From the NCBI RefSeq assembly GCF_019599185.1, contig NZ_JAIEUL010000011.1:82278-146277 (forward strand): DNA of 64,000 nucleotides, read 5' to 3'. The translations under genes and the position numbers were made by a program. The notes beneath the pieces are model-generated. The model saw only the letters and a program-made list of their open reading frames with translations. It did no database searches and was not told the origin of the DNA. Of this stretch, positions 28,907-42,307 are shown piece by piece (within the stretch, counting starts at the first letter, position 1; every line of letters begins with the position of its first letter). The stretch comes from Cryobacterium inferilacus (GTDB lineage: Bacteria; Actinomycetota; Actinomycetes; Actinomycetales; Microbacteriaceae).

Positions 28907-29881
28907 TTACTTCTTGGGGCCGGTCTGCTTCTTGGCGCGGGCCTTGCCGACGGGCTGCTGGCGCTGGGCCGGCTTCTTCGCCTCGTCGACGACGATGACG
29001 TCGCCATCCGTTGCGATGAGCTTGCCCTTGCGGGCGAGGCGCTCTTCGCGGGCCTTGGCGGCCTCGCTGCCCGGGGTGGGCATGTTCCGGATGACCAGGA
29101 ACTGCTGGGCCATGGTCCAGATGTTGGAGGTGAGCCAGTAGAACATCACGCCGAGCGGGAAGGCGACACCGGAGAAGGCGAAGACGAGAGGCAGCAGGTA
29201 CAGCATGATCTTCTGCTGCTTGAACATGGGACTGGCCTTGGTCTCCGGTGACATGTTCTTGGAGACGATCTGCAGCTGGGTGATGAACTGTGATGCCGTC
29301 ATCAGTACGACCATCGTGGCCGCGATGATCATGACCGACAGGTTGAAGTCCTGCCCCCCGGTCCACAGGCCCCACTGCTGGGCGAAGGTGTCGTGCAGGG
29401 GCGCAACCCCGAACAGGTTGGCGTTACCGAAGCTCGTGGCCAACGCCTGGTTGAGGGGGCCGACGCCGGCGTTGGAACGCTGGGCATCGTTGAGCACAGA
29501 GAACAGGGCGAAGAAGATCGGCATCTGCAGCAGCAACGGCAGGCAGGACGCCAGCGGGTTGGTGCCCGTGCGTTTGTAGAGCTCCATCGTCTCGCGGGAC
29601 ATGGCCTCGCGGGAGAACTGGTCCTTCTTGCCCTTGTATTTGTCCTGGATCTTCTTCAGCTGCGGGGCGACCTCGAGCATCTTGCGCTGGCTCTTGATCT
29701 GCTTCACGAAGATGGGGATCAGCGCGGCGCGCACCACGAGGACGAGCCCCACGATGGACAGGACCCAGGTGATGCCGTCGTTGTAGCCCATCCCCAGGTT
29801 GGAGAACAGCCAGTGGAAGGCGACGAGCAGGAGCTCAACGACCCACTTGAGCGGCCAAAGGATTGTGCCTATGAGGTCCAT
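28907..29881 (-). CDS. yidC: membrane protein insertase YidC
   Basis: 324 residues with about five membrane helices (MDLIGTILWPLKWVVELLLVAFHWLF at the start). The family core has NPLASCLPLLLQMPIFFALFSVL and LYLLPLVFAFSGVAFPLGVMFYWLTSNIWTM. The C-terminal tail is lysine/arginine-rich, fit to touch the ribosome. This is the short Gram-positive form with no large periplasmic domain. It inserts membrane proteins alone or with Sec. Confidence 0.96.
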   Translation of the reverse strand: MDLIGTILWPLKWVVELLLVAFHWLFSNLGMGYNDGITWVLSIVGLVLVVRAALIPIFVKQIKSQRKMLEVAPQLKKIQDKYKGKKDQFSREAMSRETMELYKRTGTNPLASCLPLLLQMPIFFALFSVLNDAQRSNAGVGPLNQALATSFGNANLFGVAPLHDTFAQQWGLWTGGQDFNLSVMIIAATMVVLMTASQFITQLQIVSKNMSPETKASPMFKQQKIMLYLLPLVFAFSGVAFPLGVMFYWLTSNIWTMAQQFLVIRNMPTPGSEAAKAREERLARKGKLIATDGDVIVVDEAKKPAQRQQPVGKARAKKQTGPKK

Positions 29882-30201
29882 ACGTGCGGGTCAGCCCTTT
29901 CCGTGGCTAAAGGAACTACAAATCCAAACGACGTCACACCGAAGCGACGATGTCTTTTGAGGGGAACGTCATCGATTCCGCCTTCAGCCCAGGGGTGGCA
30001 ACGCAAGACCCGGCGTGCGGCGAAGAATGAGCCGACGATCAGGCCATATTCCTGCACGGCGCCGAGGGCGTACGCCGAACACGAGGGATAGTACCGGCAC
30101 ACATCACCGTACAACGGTGAGATGACCGCGCGATAGACACGGAGCAACACGACCCCCACATTTCTGGGGATCAGGTACAGCGTGATCATCGCCCGTTTCA
30201 T
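29869..30201 (-). CDS. yidD: membrane protein insertion efficiency factor YidD
   Basis: 110 residues. The conserved block YRAVISPLYGDVCRYYPSCSAYALGAVQEYG and the CHPW motif identify the family. It overlaps rnpA by four bases upstream and yidC by 13 bases downstream, so the group is translated together. Confidence 0.95.
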   Translation of the reverse strand: MKRAMITLYLIPRNVGVVLLRVYRAVISPLYGDVCRYYPSCSAYALGAVQEYGLIVGSFFAARRVLRCHPWAEGGIDDVPLKRHRRFGVTSFGFVVPLATERADPHVWTS

Positions 30202-30539
30202 CGGCCGCGTTGGCCTTTGACGAGTGCGGTGGAGAGCTCGGCGAGCAGATCCGGCCAGCTCGCGCCGACCGCTGCGGGTAGTGCGCGAAAAACCACCTCG
30301 GTCCCGGCGGGAACGCCGGGAAGGAGATCGAAGCTAGCCGCTTTCATCCGCCGTCTGACGCGGTTGCGTACAACCGCGCCGCCAACATTCTTGGCGACGA
30401 TGAACCCGAACCGCACCGGGGTGGGCTCTGAAGTTCGACGCAGGTACGCCACTGTGTGCGGGCCAACGACCCGCACACCACGTCTGACGACAGCCTTGTA
30501 GTCGCTCCCGCTCGTAATGCGATTGGCGTGAGCGAGCAC
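30198..30539 (-). CDS. rnpA: ribonuclease P protein component
   Basis: 113 residues. I place the start at a GTG (30539), giving VLAHANRITSGSDYKAVVRRG, which matches the usual M-L-x-x-x-N-R-L/I start of RnpA; there is no ATG in the vicinity. The RNR signature is present as RFGFIVAKNVGGAVVRNRVRRRMKA. It is the protein subunit of the tRNA 5'-processing ribozyme. The gene lies eight bases after rpmH, so a long upstream frame that reads through rpmH is not the true N-terminus. Confidence 0.95.
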   Translation of the reverse strand: MLAHANRITSGSDYKAVVRRGVRVVGPHTVAYLRRTSEPTPVRFGFIVAKNVGGAVVRNRVRRRMKAASFDLLPGVPAGTEVVFRALPAAVGASWPDLLAELSTALVKGQRGR

Positions 30540-30547
30540 AGGAGTAC

Positions 30548-30685
30548 TTACGCGGAGAGCTCGGTGCGACCCTTGCGACGGCGAGCACCGAGGATGGCGC
30601 GGCCGGCGCGGGTGCGCATGCGCAGACGGAAACCGTGCACCTTGGCACGACGACGGTTGTTCGGCTGGAACGTTCTCTTGCTCAT
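30548..30685 (-). CDS. rpmH: 50S ribosomal protein L34
   Basis: 45 residues, highly basic, starting [20 protein letters not shown] and containing [17 protein letters not shown]; the exact family length. It is the first gene of the rpmH-rnpA-yidD-yidC-khpB-rsmG cluster and is transcribed away from dnaA. A well-matched vegetative promoter is visible about 90 bp upstream. Confidence 0.98.
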   Translation of the reverse strand: MSKRTFQPNNRRRAKVHGFRLRMRTRAGRAILGARRRKGRTELSA

Positions 30686-30774
30686 TGTTCAATCTCCACG
30701 TATTGGATCTCCGCAGGCCTAAACGAGCGGCCGGGAAAGAGTGAGGTAGCCCACGGGCTGGGGTCAACTGATTA

Positions 30775-30803
30775 AAACTACGGCTTCGCTCGCCCCCGGT
30801 CAA
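30775..30803 (-). promoter_or_regulatory. vegetative promoter of rpmH
   Basis: On the minus strand TTGACC (30803-30798) is followed after 17 bases by TAGTTT (30780-30775), close to the primary sigma factor consensus. It lies 90 bp upstream of the rpmH start. Confidence 0.75.
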
Positions 30804-31081
30804 ACTGGCGAGGGCCAAACAGACGATTCTGCCCACTGAATTCCTTTTTATGGCACAGACACGCGGGTGTCGATCAAGCTAATTTGGCCTGACCGCCGGT
30901 CATTGACTACCGTGAGGACAAGTTATCCACAGGGTGTGGGTAAAGCCTGAGAATCCAGTCGTTATTTACCCACAGGCGGTGGATAACCTTGTGGATGAAT
31001 CGTTCGGTTTGACATTCTGTGTCGATGATCCGCTCGTCTTCTCACGGCGGAAACGCATAAATATCAAGAATGTGGGGAACC
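30804..31081. other. rpmH-dnaA spacer with DnaA boxes
   Basis: Non-coding. TTATCCACA, a perfect DnaA box, is at 30923-30931. GGTGGATAA (30979-30987) and TGTGGATGA (30990-30998) are one-mismatch boxes. They lie within the probable dnaA promoter region, consistent with DnaA autoregulation. A TTGACA-like hexamer is at 31009-31014, but no matching -10 was found at the right distance, so I do not call a promoter. Confidence 0.75.
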
Positions 31082-32500
31082 ATGCCAGACGGGGAACAGC
31101 CCATCAGCGAAACATGGCGGTCGGTTCTGACCACCCTGGAGTCCGACGATTCCATCACTCCCATGCTGTACGGCTTCCTGAACCTGGTGGAACCCAAGGG
31201 CATCGCGGCCGGCACCTTCTATCTCGAGGTGCCCAACGAGTTCACCGCGAGCATGCTCAACCAGCGGATGCGGGTACCGCTGCTCACCGCGATGGGTCAG
31301 CTCAATGAGTCCGTCGCCGTTTCCACGTTCTATGTCGTGGTCAACCCTGAGCTCGAGCAGGAGTCACTCCGCCCGATCCAGGAGGCGCAGCCCCTGCCCG
31401 ACATCGAGATGCCGGCGTCGCCGCAGTCCGTGTTCGAGAGTCCCGTTCCGGACAGCGTGCACGACACCCGGTTGAACGCCAAGTACAGCTTCGACAACTT
31501 CGTCATCGGCCAGTCCAACCGCTTCGCCCACGCCGCGGCCGTCGCCGTGGCCGAAGCGCCCGCCAAGGCGTACAACCCGCTCTTCATCTACGGCTCCTCC
31601 GGGCTGGGCAAGACGCACCTCCTGCACGCCATCGGGCACTACGCGATGAGCCTGTACCCCGGCATTCGCGTTCGTTATGTCAGCTCCGAGGAGTTCACGA
31701 ACGATTTCATCAACTCGATCGCCAACAACCGCGGCTCGGCGTTCCAGAATCGCTACCGCAACATCGACATCCTGATGATCGACGACATCCAGTTCCTGCA
31801 GGGCAAGGCCGAAACCCAGGAAGCCTTCTTCCACACCTTCAACACCCTGCACGACCACAACAAGCAGGTCGTCATCACCAGCGACCTGCCGCCGAAAGCC
31901 CTCACCGGCTTCGAAGACCGGATGCGCTCGCGCTTCGAGTGGGGGCTGATCACCGACGTGCAGGCTCCCGACCTGGAAACCCGCATCGCGATCCTCCGCA
32001 AGAAGGCACAGAGCGAAAAGCTGCAGGTGCCGCACGACATCCTCGAATTCATGGCCTCGAAGGTCTCCTCCAACATCCGCGAACTCGAGGGAACCCTGAT
32101 TCGGGTGACCGCGTTCGCCAGCCTCAACCGCACGCCGGTGGACATGAACCTCGTCCAAACGGTTCTGAAAGACGTGATCACCCTCGACGAGGACAACGTG
32201 ATCGCGCCGGTCGACATCATCACCAACACCGCCGACTACTTCAAACTCACCGTTGACGACCTCTATGGCTCGTCCAGGTCTCAGGCCGTCGCCACCGCCA
32301 GGCAGATCGCCATGTACCTGTGCAGGGAACTGACGAACCTGTCTCTGCCGAAGATCGGGCAGTTGTTCGGCAATCGCGACCACACCACCGTCATGTACGC
32401 GAACAAGAAAATCAGCGAGTTGATGAAGGAGCGACGCTCCATTTACAACCAGGTGACGGAGCTGACCAACCGCATCAAGCAGGATCACCGCTACAAGTAG
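31082..32500 (+). CDS. dnaA: chromosomal replication initiator DnaA
   Basis: 472 residues from the ATG at 31082; an in-frame ATG four codons earlier (31070) is an alternative. Domain I is at the N-terminus ([14 protein letters not shown]), followed by a proline/glutamate linker. The AAA+ domain has Walker [10 protein letters not shown] (171-179), [10 protein letters not shown], and the arginine finger region. Domain IV has the DNA-binding signature [15 protein letters not shown]. It initiates replication at oriC in the spacer directly downstream. Confidence 0.98.
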   Translation: MPDGEQPISETWRSVLTTLESDDSITPMLYGFLNLVEPKGIAAGTFYLEVPNEFTASMLNQRMRVPLLTAMGQLNESVAVSTFYVVVNPELEQESLRPIQEAQPLPDIEMPASPQSVFESPVPDSVHDTRLNAKYSFDNFVIGQSNRFAHAAAVAVAEAPAKAYNPLFIYGSSGLGKTHLLHAIGHYAMSLYPGIRVRYVSSEEFTNDFINSIANNRGSAFQNRYRNIDILMIDDIQFLQGKAETQEAFFHTFNTLHDHNKQVVITSDLPPKALTGFEDRMRSRFEWGLITDVQAPDLETRIAILRKKAQSEKLQVPHDILEFMASKVSSNIRELEGTLIRVTAFASLNRTPVDMNLVQTVLKDVITLDEDNVIAPVDIITNTADYFKLTVDDLYGSSRSQAVATARQIAMYLCRELTNLSLPKIGQLFGNRDHTTVMYANKKISELMKERRSIYNQVTELTNRIKQDHRYK

Positions 32501-32865
32501 AGAAAATTTTTTTGGTTTTCGTACCTGTGGATAACCCTGTGGAAACTCCCCCGACAACTCGGTCGGACCTGTAGAAACACAGCGGCTTCTTGTGAAAACT
32601 CCGAATTACAGAAACAACTTCCTGTCATTCATTGGGCTTAACGCTCACAGGGCGTCCACAACTTACAAGTTTGTAGTTCCCTGTCGCTGGGCGGCATCCA
32701 CAGAGTTATCCACAGTTTCCACACCGGTTAAGAAGATTAACGATTAACTTCATTAGCTCCAGGTCCAACAACCTTTACTCGCCGGCGATGACAAGAAAAG
32801 TGCCGCCGACAAACCCGACTAGCATTGAGGCCGTATCCAGGTCTCCCATCGACAGGAGTGACTTC
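32501..32865. other. oriC: origin of replication (oriC), dnaA-dnaN spacer
   Basis: 365 bp without a gene. It holds perfect DnaA boxes in opposite orientations at 32526-32534 (TGTGGATAA) and 32706-32714 (TTATCCACA). Weaker boxes are at 32538-32546, 32694-32702 and 32716-32723. Two AT-rich candidate unwinding stretches are seen, one next to the dnaA stop (32501-32523, an A/T run) and one at 32731-32757 (AAGATTAACGATTAACTT). The position between dnaA and dnaN is the standard actinobacterial oriC. Confidence 0.93.
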
Positions 32866-34014
32866 GTGAGATTTCAGGCCAACCGGGACGTCTTCAGCGA
32901 AGCCGTATCCTTTGCTGTAAAACTCCTCCCCCAACGCACCACCCTGCCCATTTTGAGCGGTGTGTTGATCGAAGCGACCGAGACGGGACTGATCCTGTCG
33001 TCGTTCGACTACGAGGTATCGGCCCAGACCGAAATCGCCGCCGATGTCGAAGAGACCGGCAAGGTGCTCGTCTCCGGGCGCCTTCTGGCCGAGATCGCCA
33101 GCCGGATGCCCAACGCCCCGGTTCGGTTCTCGACCAACGAGTCCCGCATCACCGTGAGCTGTGGCACCGCAAACTTCACCTTGCTGTCTATGCCGGTAGA
33201 GGAATATCCAAGCATTCCCCAGGTCAGCGCCCAATCCGGCCTCGTTCCCGCCGAGGATTTCGCCGCAGCCGTCTCCCAGGTCGCCGTCGCGGCGTCCCGT
33301 GACGATGTGACCCCGGTGATCACCGGAGTGCAGCTGCAGATCACCGAGAACAGCATCAGCCTCGTCGCCACCGACCGGTACCGGGTGGCTGTGCGGGAGA
33401 TCGACTGGGACCCGGGCGCCAACCAGGCGCAGGAACCCATCACCGCACTCGTGCCCGCCCGCACCCTGCAGGAGGTCGGCAAGACCTTCGGCCACAGCGG
33501 CACCATTTCGGTGGCCATCACCAACACCGATGACCGCGAGCTGATCGCCTTCACCGCGGACAAGAAGACCGTGACGTCGCTGTTGATCAAGGGCAACTAC
33601 CCGCCGGTGCGCCGGCTGTTCCCCGAAAACGTGGACAACTACGCGGTGATGAACACCGCGGAACTCATCGAAGCCACCCGCCGTGTGCAGCTCGTGCTGG
33701 AGCGAGAAGCCGCCCTGCGCTTCAGCTTCAGCGCTGACGGGCTCACCCTCGAGGCGATCGGATCCGAGCAGGCGCAGGCATCGGAGACCATCGACGCCAT
33801 CCTCTCCGGCGGTGACACCGTGGTCTCGCTCAAGCCGCAGTTCCTGCTGGACGGCCTCGGTGCCGTGCACTCCGAATTCGTGCGCATCTCGTTCACCAAG
33901 ACCGAGAACCCCAACAAGCCAGGACCCGTGCTGATCACGAGCCAGACTTCCCGCGAGCAGCCGGGAGCAGACAGCTACCGGTACCTGCTGCAGCCCAACC
34001 TGCTGCTGCGCTAG
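32866..34014 (+). CDS. dnaN: DNA polymerase III beta sliding clamp
   Basis: 382 residues from a GTG with an AGGAG seven bases upstream; the product begins VRFQANRDVFSEAVSFAVKLLPQRTTLPILSG. Three clamp domains are recognisable (VTPVITGVQLQITENSISLVATDRYRVA in the second) and the C-terminus keeps RYLLQPNLLLR. The frame is open further upstream into oriC, but that part is not clamp sequence. It forms the ring that tethers polymerase and other partners to DNA. Confidence 0.98.
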   Translation: MRFQANRDVFSEAVSFAVKLLPQRTTLPILSGVLIEATETGLILSSFDYEVSAQTEIAADVEETGKVLVSGRLLAEIASRMPNAPVRFSTNESRITVSCGTANFTLLSMPVEEYPSIPQVSAQSGLVPAEDFAAAVSQVAVAASRDDVTPVITGVQLQITENSISLVATDRYRVAVREIDWDPGANQAQEPITALVPARTLQEVGKTFGHSGTISVAITNTDDRELIAFTADKKTVTSLLIKGNYPPVRRLFPENVDNYAVMNTAELIEATRRVQLVLEREAALRFSFSADGLTLEAIGSEQAQASETIDAILSGGDTVVSLKPQFLLDGLGAVHSEFVRISFTKTENPNKPGPVLITSQTSREQPGADSYRYLLQPNLLLR

Positions 34015-34073
34015 ACCACCGTCACACGCCAGCACCAGCCCCACCAGCACGACCAGAACCACGAAGGACTGTT

Positions 34074-34961
34074 ATGCACATCGGAATCGTCGGCCTCGGA
34101 AAAATGGGCGCCAATATGCGGGACCGCCTGCGCACCGCCGGCATCGAGGTCACCGGCTACGACCGCAACCCCGACGTCTCCGATGTCGCGTCGACCGATG
34201 ACCTGATCGCCGCCCTGCCCACCCCCCGACTGGTGTGGGTGATGGTTCCGGCCGGTGCGATCACCACGACCGTCATCACGGACCTGTCCACCAAGCTGTC
34301 CGCGGGTGACCTGGTCATCGACGGCGGAAACTCCCGTTTCACCGACGACTTCGTGCACGAGGCCCTGCTGGCCGAACACGGCGTGCACTACGTCGACGCC
34401 GGCGTCTCCGGCGGTGTCTGGGGCAAAACCAACGGCTTCGGGCTCATGGTCGGCGGGGCTGCGGCCGACGTCGAGCGCGCCATGCCGGTCTTCGACGCTC
34501 TGCGCCCTGAAGGACCCCGCGAGGAAGGCTTCGTGCATGCGGGCAAGGTCGGCGCGGGCCACTACGCGAAGATGGTGCACAACGGCATCGAATACGCACT
34601 CATGCAGGCATACGCCGAGGGGTATGAACTTCTCGAGAAGCGCGACGACCTCATCCAGGATGTCCCCGGCATCTTCACCGCCTGGCAGCGCGGAACCGTT
34701 GTGCGCTCCTGGTTGCTCGAACTGATGGTTCTTGCCCTCAAAGAAGACCCGCAACTGGCCGACATCGAAGGTTATGTCGAAGACTCCGGCGAGGGCCGCT
34801 GGACCATCGAGGAAGCCATCAACAACGCCGTGCCCGTCCCGGCGATCAGCGCGTCGATCTTCGCCCGCTTCACCTCCCGCCAGGAGGACTCACCGGCAAT
34901 GAAGGCCGTGGCAGCGCTGCGCAACCAGTTCGGTGGCCATGCCGTAAAGAAGGCTGACTGA
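34074..34961 (+). CDS. gnd: 6-phosphogluconate dehydrogenase, short (NAD-type) form
   Basis: 295 residues, the short form of the family, versus ~470 for the NADP-dependent enzyme. The Rossmann motif GIVGLGKMGANM is at the N-terminus, with VIDGGNSRFTDD, GVSGGVWGKTNGFGLMVGG and the catalytic-lysine segment GAGHYAKMVHNGIEYALMQ. It oxidatively decarboxylates 6-phosphogluconate to ribulose 5-phosphate. Its position between dnaN and recF is common in Actinobacteria. Confidence 0.95.
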   Translation: MHIGIVGLGKMGANMRDRLRTAGIEVTGYDRNPDVSDVASTDDLIAALPTPRLVWVMVPAGAITTTVITDLSTKLSAGDLVIDGGNSRFTDDFVHEALLAEHGVHYVDAGVSGGVWGKTNGFGLMVGGAAADVERAMPVFDALRPEGPREEGFVHAGKVGAGHYAKMVHNGIEYALMQAYAEGYELLEKRDDLIQDVPGIFTAWQRGTVVRSWLLELMVLALKEDPQLADIEGYVEDSGEGRWTIEEAINNAVPVPAISASIFARFTSRQEDSPAMKAVAALRNQFGGHAVKKAD

Positions 34962-34968
34962 TCCTCGC

Positions 34969-36231
34969 GTGCGGGTCACACACCTCTCCCTCACTGACTT
35001 CCGCAATTATGCGGAAGCCGAGGTTCCCTTCGGCCCCGGCCCCAACCTCATCGTGGGCAAGAACGGCCAGGGCAAGACCAACCTCGTTGAGGCCCTCGGC
35101 TTCCTGAGCACACTGGGTTCACACCGGGTCTCCCAGACCGGCGCGATGGTGCGATCGGGGGAAGAGTCCGCAATCATCCGGGCCCGGCTCGAGTACAACG
35201 GACGCGACCTGCTCACCGAGGTGCAGATCAATCGCTCAGGGTTGAACCGGGCGCAGGTGAATCGCTCCGTGATCAAGACCAGGGAACTCCCCCGGTATTT
35301 CTCCAGCGTCCTGTTCGCCCCTGAAGACCTGGCGCTCGTGCGCGGTGATCCAGGCGGCCGCCGCCGCTTCCTCGATCAACTCCTGATTCTGCGGAGCCCA
35401 CGGCTCTCCGCGGTACTGACCGACTACGACCGGGTGCTGCGTCAACGGAACACGTTGCTCAAATCGGCCAGGGCGGCCGGAGTGAAATCCAATCAGCTCA
35501 CCACTCTGGATATCTGGGACGAGAGACTCGTCGCCCTCGGCTCCGAGATCATCGACGAGCGTGCCGAGCTGGTGCGTCAATTGCTTCCGCCGCTCGGAGC
35601 GGCCTATCGGGCCGTGGCCGGAGCCGACCACGGGCCGAACCTGGTCGCGTCGCTCAGTATCCTCGGCGCCGACGAAGAGTCCGATGCCGCCGACACCGCC
35701 CGCACTGCCCCGGCGGGCGCCGCACCCGGAGGCGCGGAGACCGGTTCAGGCGACACCGCCGGTATTTTCCGCGCCGCACTGGCGGGCCTGCGCCGCAAGG
35801 AACTGGACCGCGGGATGACCCTGGCCGGACCGCACCGCGACGATCTGGTCTTCGAACTGAACAACCTGCCAGCGAAGGGGTATGCCAGCCACGGCGAATC
35901 CTGGTCGTTCGCTTTGGCCCTCAAGCTGGCCTCCGCCGAGCTGCTTCGCCGGGACTCGTCCAGCGGCGACCCTGTCCTCATCCTCGACGACGTTTTCGCC
36001 GAGCTCGACCAGTCCAGGCGGCGGCGTCTGGCCGAGGCCGTGACCGGATACGAACAGGTGCTCATCACCGCGGCGGTGTTCGAGGACGTGCCGGCGGTGC
36101 TGGCCGCCCACGCTGTGCATATTCACGCGGGCGCCGTCGTCGACGGTCCGGTGTCTGACCAGATTCACGCGGGCGCCGTCGGTGACGCTCCCACTCCGGA
36201 AACCGGCGAGGCCGGGCCTGACCATGGCTGA
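34969..36231 (+). CDS. recF: DNA replication and repair protein RecF
   Basis: 420 residues from a GTG. Walker A GKNGQGKTN is at 30-38, the ABC-type signature region SHGESWSFALALKLASAEL is late, and Walker B PVLILDDVFAELD follows. It loads RecA at single-strand gaps. There is an alanine/glycine-rich insert before the signature (SDAADTARTAPAGAAPGGAETGSGD). The C-terminal tail beyond the core contains a duplicated IHAGAV segment encoded by an 18-bp direct repeat. The last eight bases overlap the next gene. Confidence 0.97.
   Translation: MRVTHLSLTDFRNYAEAEVPFGPGPNLIVGKNGQGKTNLVEALGFLSTLGSHRVSQTGAMVRSGEESAIIRARLEYNGRDLLTEVQINRSGLNRAQVNRSVIKTRELPRYFSSVLFAPEDLALVRGDPGGRRRFLDQLLILRSPRLSAVLTDYDRVLRQRNTLLKSARAAGVKSNQLTTLDIWDERLVALGSEIIDERAELVRQLLPPLGAAYRAVAGADHGPNLVASLSILGADEESDAADTARTAPAGAAPGGAETGSGDTAGIFRAALAGLRRKELDRGMTLAGPHRDDLVFELNNLPAKGYASHGESWSFALALKLASAELLRRDSSSGDPVLILDDVFAELDQSRRRRLAEAVTGYEQVLITAAVFEDVPAVLAAHAVHIHAGAVVDGPVSDQIHAGAVGDAPTPETGEAGPDHG
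36121..36180 (+). repeat. 18-bp direct repeat in the recF tail
   Basis: ATTCACGCGGGCGCCGTC occurs at 36121-36138 and again, identically, at 36163-36180. The 42-bp offset keeps the reading frame, duplicating the peptide IHAGAV at the extreme C-terminus of RecF. Confidence 0.85.
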
Positions 36232-36712
36232 GCAGAGCGAGGCCGCCAAGGTCTACCTGCGGTTCAAAGACGTTTTCGGCGATCCCAACGCGGCCAGGAA
36301 ACGCACCAGACGCAAAACCAGCCCGCAGATCGGCTCCAGTGTGCCGTTCGGCGCCGGCAGGGACCCTCGCGGACTGGGTGAGACCATCAATTCCCTCACC
36401 GCACAGCTGGGCTGGAACTCACCGATGGCCCAATCCGACCTGCTCGGCTCCTGGATCGAACTCGCCGGGGAAGAAACGGCGAAACACTCCACCCCCGCCG
36501 GCATCGACGAGGGCATCCTCACCGTGCACTGCGAGTCGACCGCGTGGGCGACGCAGTTGAGAATGATGCGCGTCGAGATCATGACGCACATCATGCAAAA
36601 GTTCCCGGATGCCGGCATCGCGGCAATTCGTTTTCAGGGGCCTAACGCGCCCTCCTGGAAAAAGGGTCCCAGATCAATTCCAGGGCGGGGTCCACGCGAT
36701 ACCTACGGGTAG
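36224..36712 (+). CDS. DUF721/DciA-like replication protein
   Basis: 162 residues from an ATG that overlaps recF by eight bases. A KH-like DUF721 domain lies in the C-terminal half (SPMAQSDLLGSWIELAGEETAKHSTPAGI... LTVHCESTAWATQLRMM). The N-terminus is basic. DciA proteins are proposed loaders/operators of DnaB in bacteria that lack DnaC or DnaI; the window shows no other loader. The position after recF is conserved in Actinobacteria (Rv0004 in Mycobacterium). Confidence 0.9.
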   Translation: MAEQSEAAKVYLRFKDVFGDPNAARKRTRRKTSPQIGSSVPFGAGRDPRGLGETINSLTAQLGWNSPMAQSDLLGSWIELAGEETAKHSTPAGIDEGILTVHCESTAWATQLRMMRVEIMTHIMQKFPDAGIAAIRFQGPNAPSWKKGPRSIPGRGPRDTYG

Positions 36713-36791
36713 GGAGACAAATCAGGTCAACCATGCGAATAAAACGCGTCAAACGGCGGATTTGGCCTCTCGGAGGCAGGTCGTTTGGTAG

Positions 36792-41380
<4,589 letters not shown>

Positions 41381-41388
<8 letters not shown>

Positions 41389-41788
41389 TGTCGCCGAGAA
41401 ACTAGCCAAGAAGTCGAGTCGAGGTGCCGTGTCGTCAAAACAGGTCCGTCTGAAGCTCGTCTACATCGATTTCTGGTCGGCCGTCAAGCTGTCCTTCCTG
41501 ATTGCGGTGTGCCTGGCCGTGGTGACCATTGTCGCGACGTTCCTCACCTTCACGGTGCTCAACGGCACCGGCATCTTCACCCAGATCGACGCCCTGTACA
41601 CGGACATCGCCGGCAGCTCCTCACAGCTGACCACGATCCTGTCGATCGGCAATGTGATGGGTTTCGCGGTTGTCGTTGCGGTTATCAACACCGTCGTCAT
41701 CACCGCTCTCGGCGCGATTTTCGCCGTGCTGTACAACCTGAGCGTCAAGGTCACCGGAGGCCTGCTCGTCGGATTCACCAACAACTGA
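41381..41788 (+). CDS. DUF3566 membrane protein
   Basis: 135 residues, two hydrophobic helices ([27 protein letters not shown] and [26 protein letters not shown]) and a basic N-terminus. It overlaps gyrA by eight bases. DUF3566 genes follow gyrA in most Actinobacteria (Rv0007 in Mycobacterium). The role is unknown, although links to cell-wall growth have been proposed in relatives. Confidence 0.9.
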
Positions 41789-41802
41789 CCGTCGGAAGCC
41801 CG

Positions 41803-41838
41803 ATCGAGGCCGCGTGCCGGCCTCGATTGGGACTTTTC
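41803..41838 (+). terminator. possible terminator after the DUF3566 gene
   Basis: A 10-bp perfect stem (ATCGAGGCCG at 41803-41812 with 41818-41827) lies 15 bp after the stop codon. The T run (41835-41838) starts seven bases past the stem, so it is not a classical strong terminator. It overlaps the -35 element of the tRNA promoter. Confidence 0.55.
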
Positions 41839-41856
41839 GCCGGTTTCCGTTAGTCT
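41827..41856 (+). promoter_or_regulatory. promoter of the tRNA-Ile/tRNA-Ala pair
   Basis: TTGGGA (41827-41832), an 18-bp spacer, and TAGTCT (41851-41856) lie 16 bp before the tRNA-Ile 5' end, a distance that fits a promoter with a short leader. Confidence 0.6.
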
Positions 41857-41872
41857 GAAACCTGCCCAATAG

Positions 41873-41946
41873 GGGGATATAGCTCAGTTGGTTAGAGCGC
41901 TTCGCTGATAACGAAGAGGTCCCAGGTTCAAATCCCGGTATCCCCA
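41873..41946 (+). tRNA. tRNA-Ile (GAT anticodon)
   Basis: 74 nt with a 7-bp acceptor stem (GGGGATA with TATCCCC), D arm AGCTCAGTTGGTTAGAGC, anticodon loop CTGATAA, and T arm ending GGTTCAAATCC. CCA is not encoded. Conserved actinobacterial position after gyrA. Confidence 0.97.
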
Positions 41947-42022
41947 CGCACTACACAGAACACCGTGTACTTTCACCGCCGTACATCTCCACCAGGTTCC
42001 TCGCCCCGGCGAGAAACGGTTC

Positions 42023-42095
42023 GGGGCCATAGCTCAATTGGTAGAGCGCCTGCTTTGCAAGCAGGAGGTCCGGGGTTCGATTCCCCGTGGCTCCA
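42023..42095 (+). tRNA. tRNA-Ala (TGC anticodon)
   Basis: 73 nt; acceptor stem GGGGCCA/TGGCTCC, anticodon loop TTTGCAA in the stem CCTGC/GCAGG, T loop TTCGATT. CCA not encoded. It forms a pair with tRNA-Ile just upstream, probably one transcript. Confidence 0.97.
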
Positions 42096-42100
42096 CAGAT

Positions 42101-42132
42101 ACCCCCTCACCGGTTTACCGGGAGGGGGTTTT
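42101..42132 (+). terminator. terminator after tRNA-Ala
   Basis: ACCCCCTC at 42101-42108 pairs with GAGGGGGT, with an inner CCGG/CCGG stem, and is followed by TTTT. It starts five bases after the tRNA. Confidence 0.88.
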
Positions 42133-42262
42133 GTCATTCCTCGCCAGCGGCCTTCAGCGGCATCCTCAGCGGATTCAGCCGGGGCGTCGCCCTCACGGAG
42201 CCGCGCGGGCTGCGCGCCCGCCCACGCCGCCATACAGGGCCGCACAGAGGGCGGGTACACAA

Positions 42263-42291
42263 CAAGGCCCCCGTCAGTGACGGGGGCCTTG
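42263..42291 (-). terminator. hairpin terminator after the 42308-42844 gene
   Basis: CAAGGCCCCCGTC and its complement form a 13-bp stem with a three-base loop, 16 bp past the stop codon of the minus-strand gene. The T-run is weak (TTGTTG), so efficiency is uncertain. Confidence 0.65.
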
Positions 42292-42307
42292 AAGGAAAAG
42301 CCGCGAT

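Noticed and set aside
31009..31031. dnaA promoter with TTGACA -35
   Set aside because: No acceptable -10 hexamer at 16-19 bp; kept only as a note.
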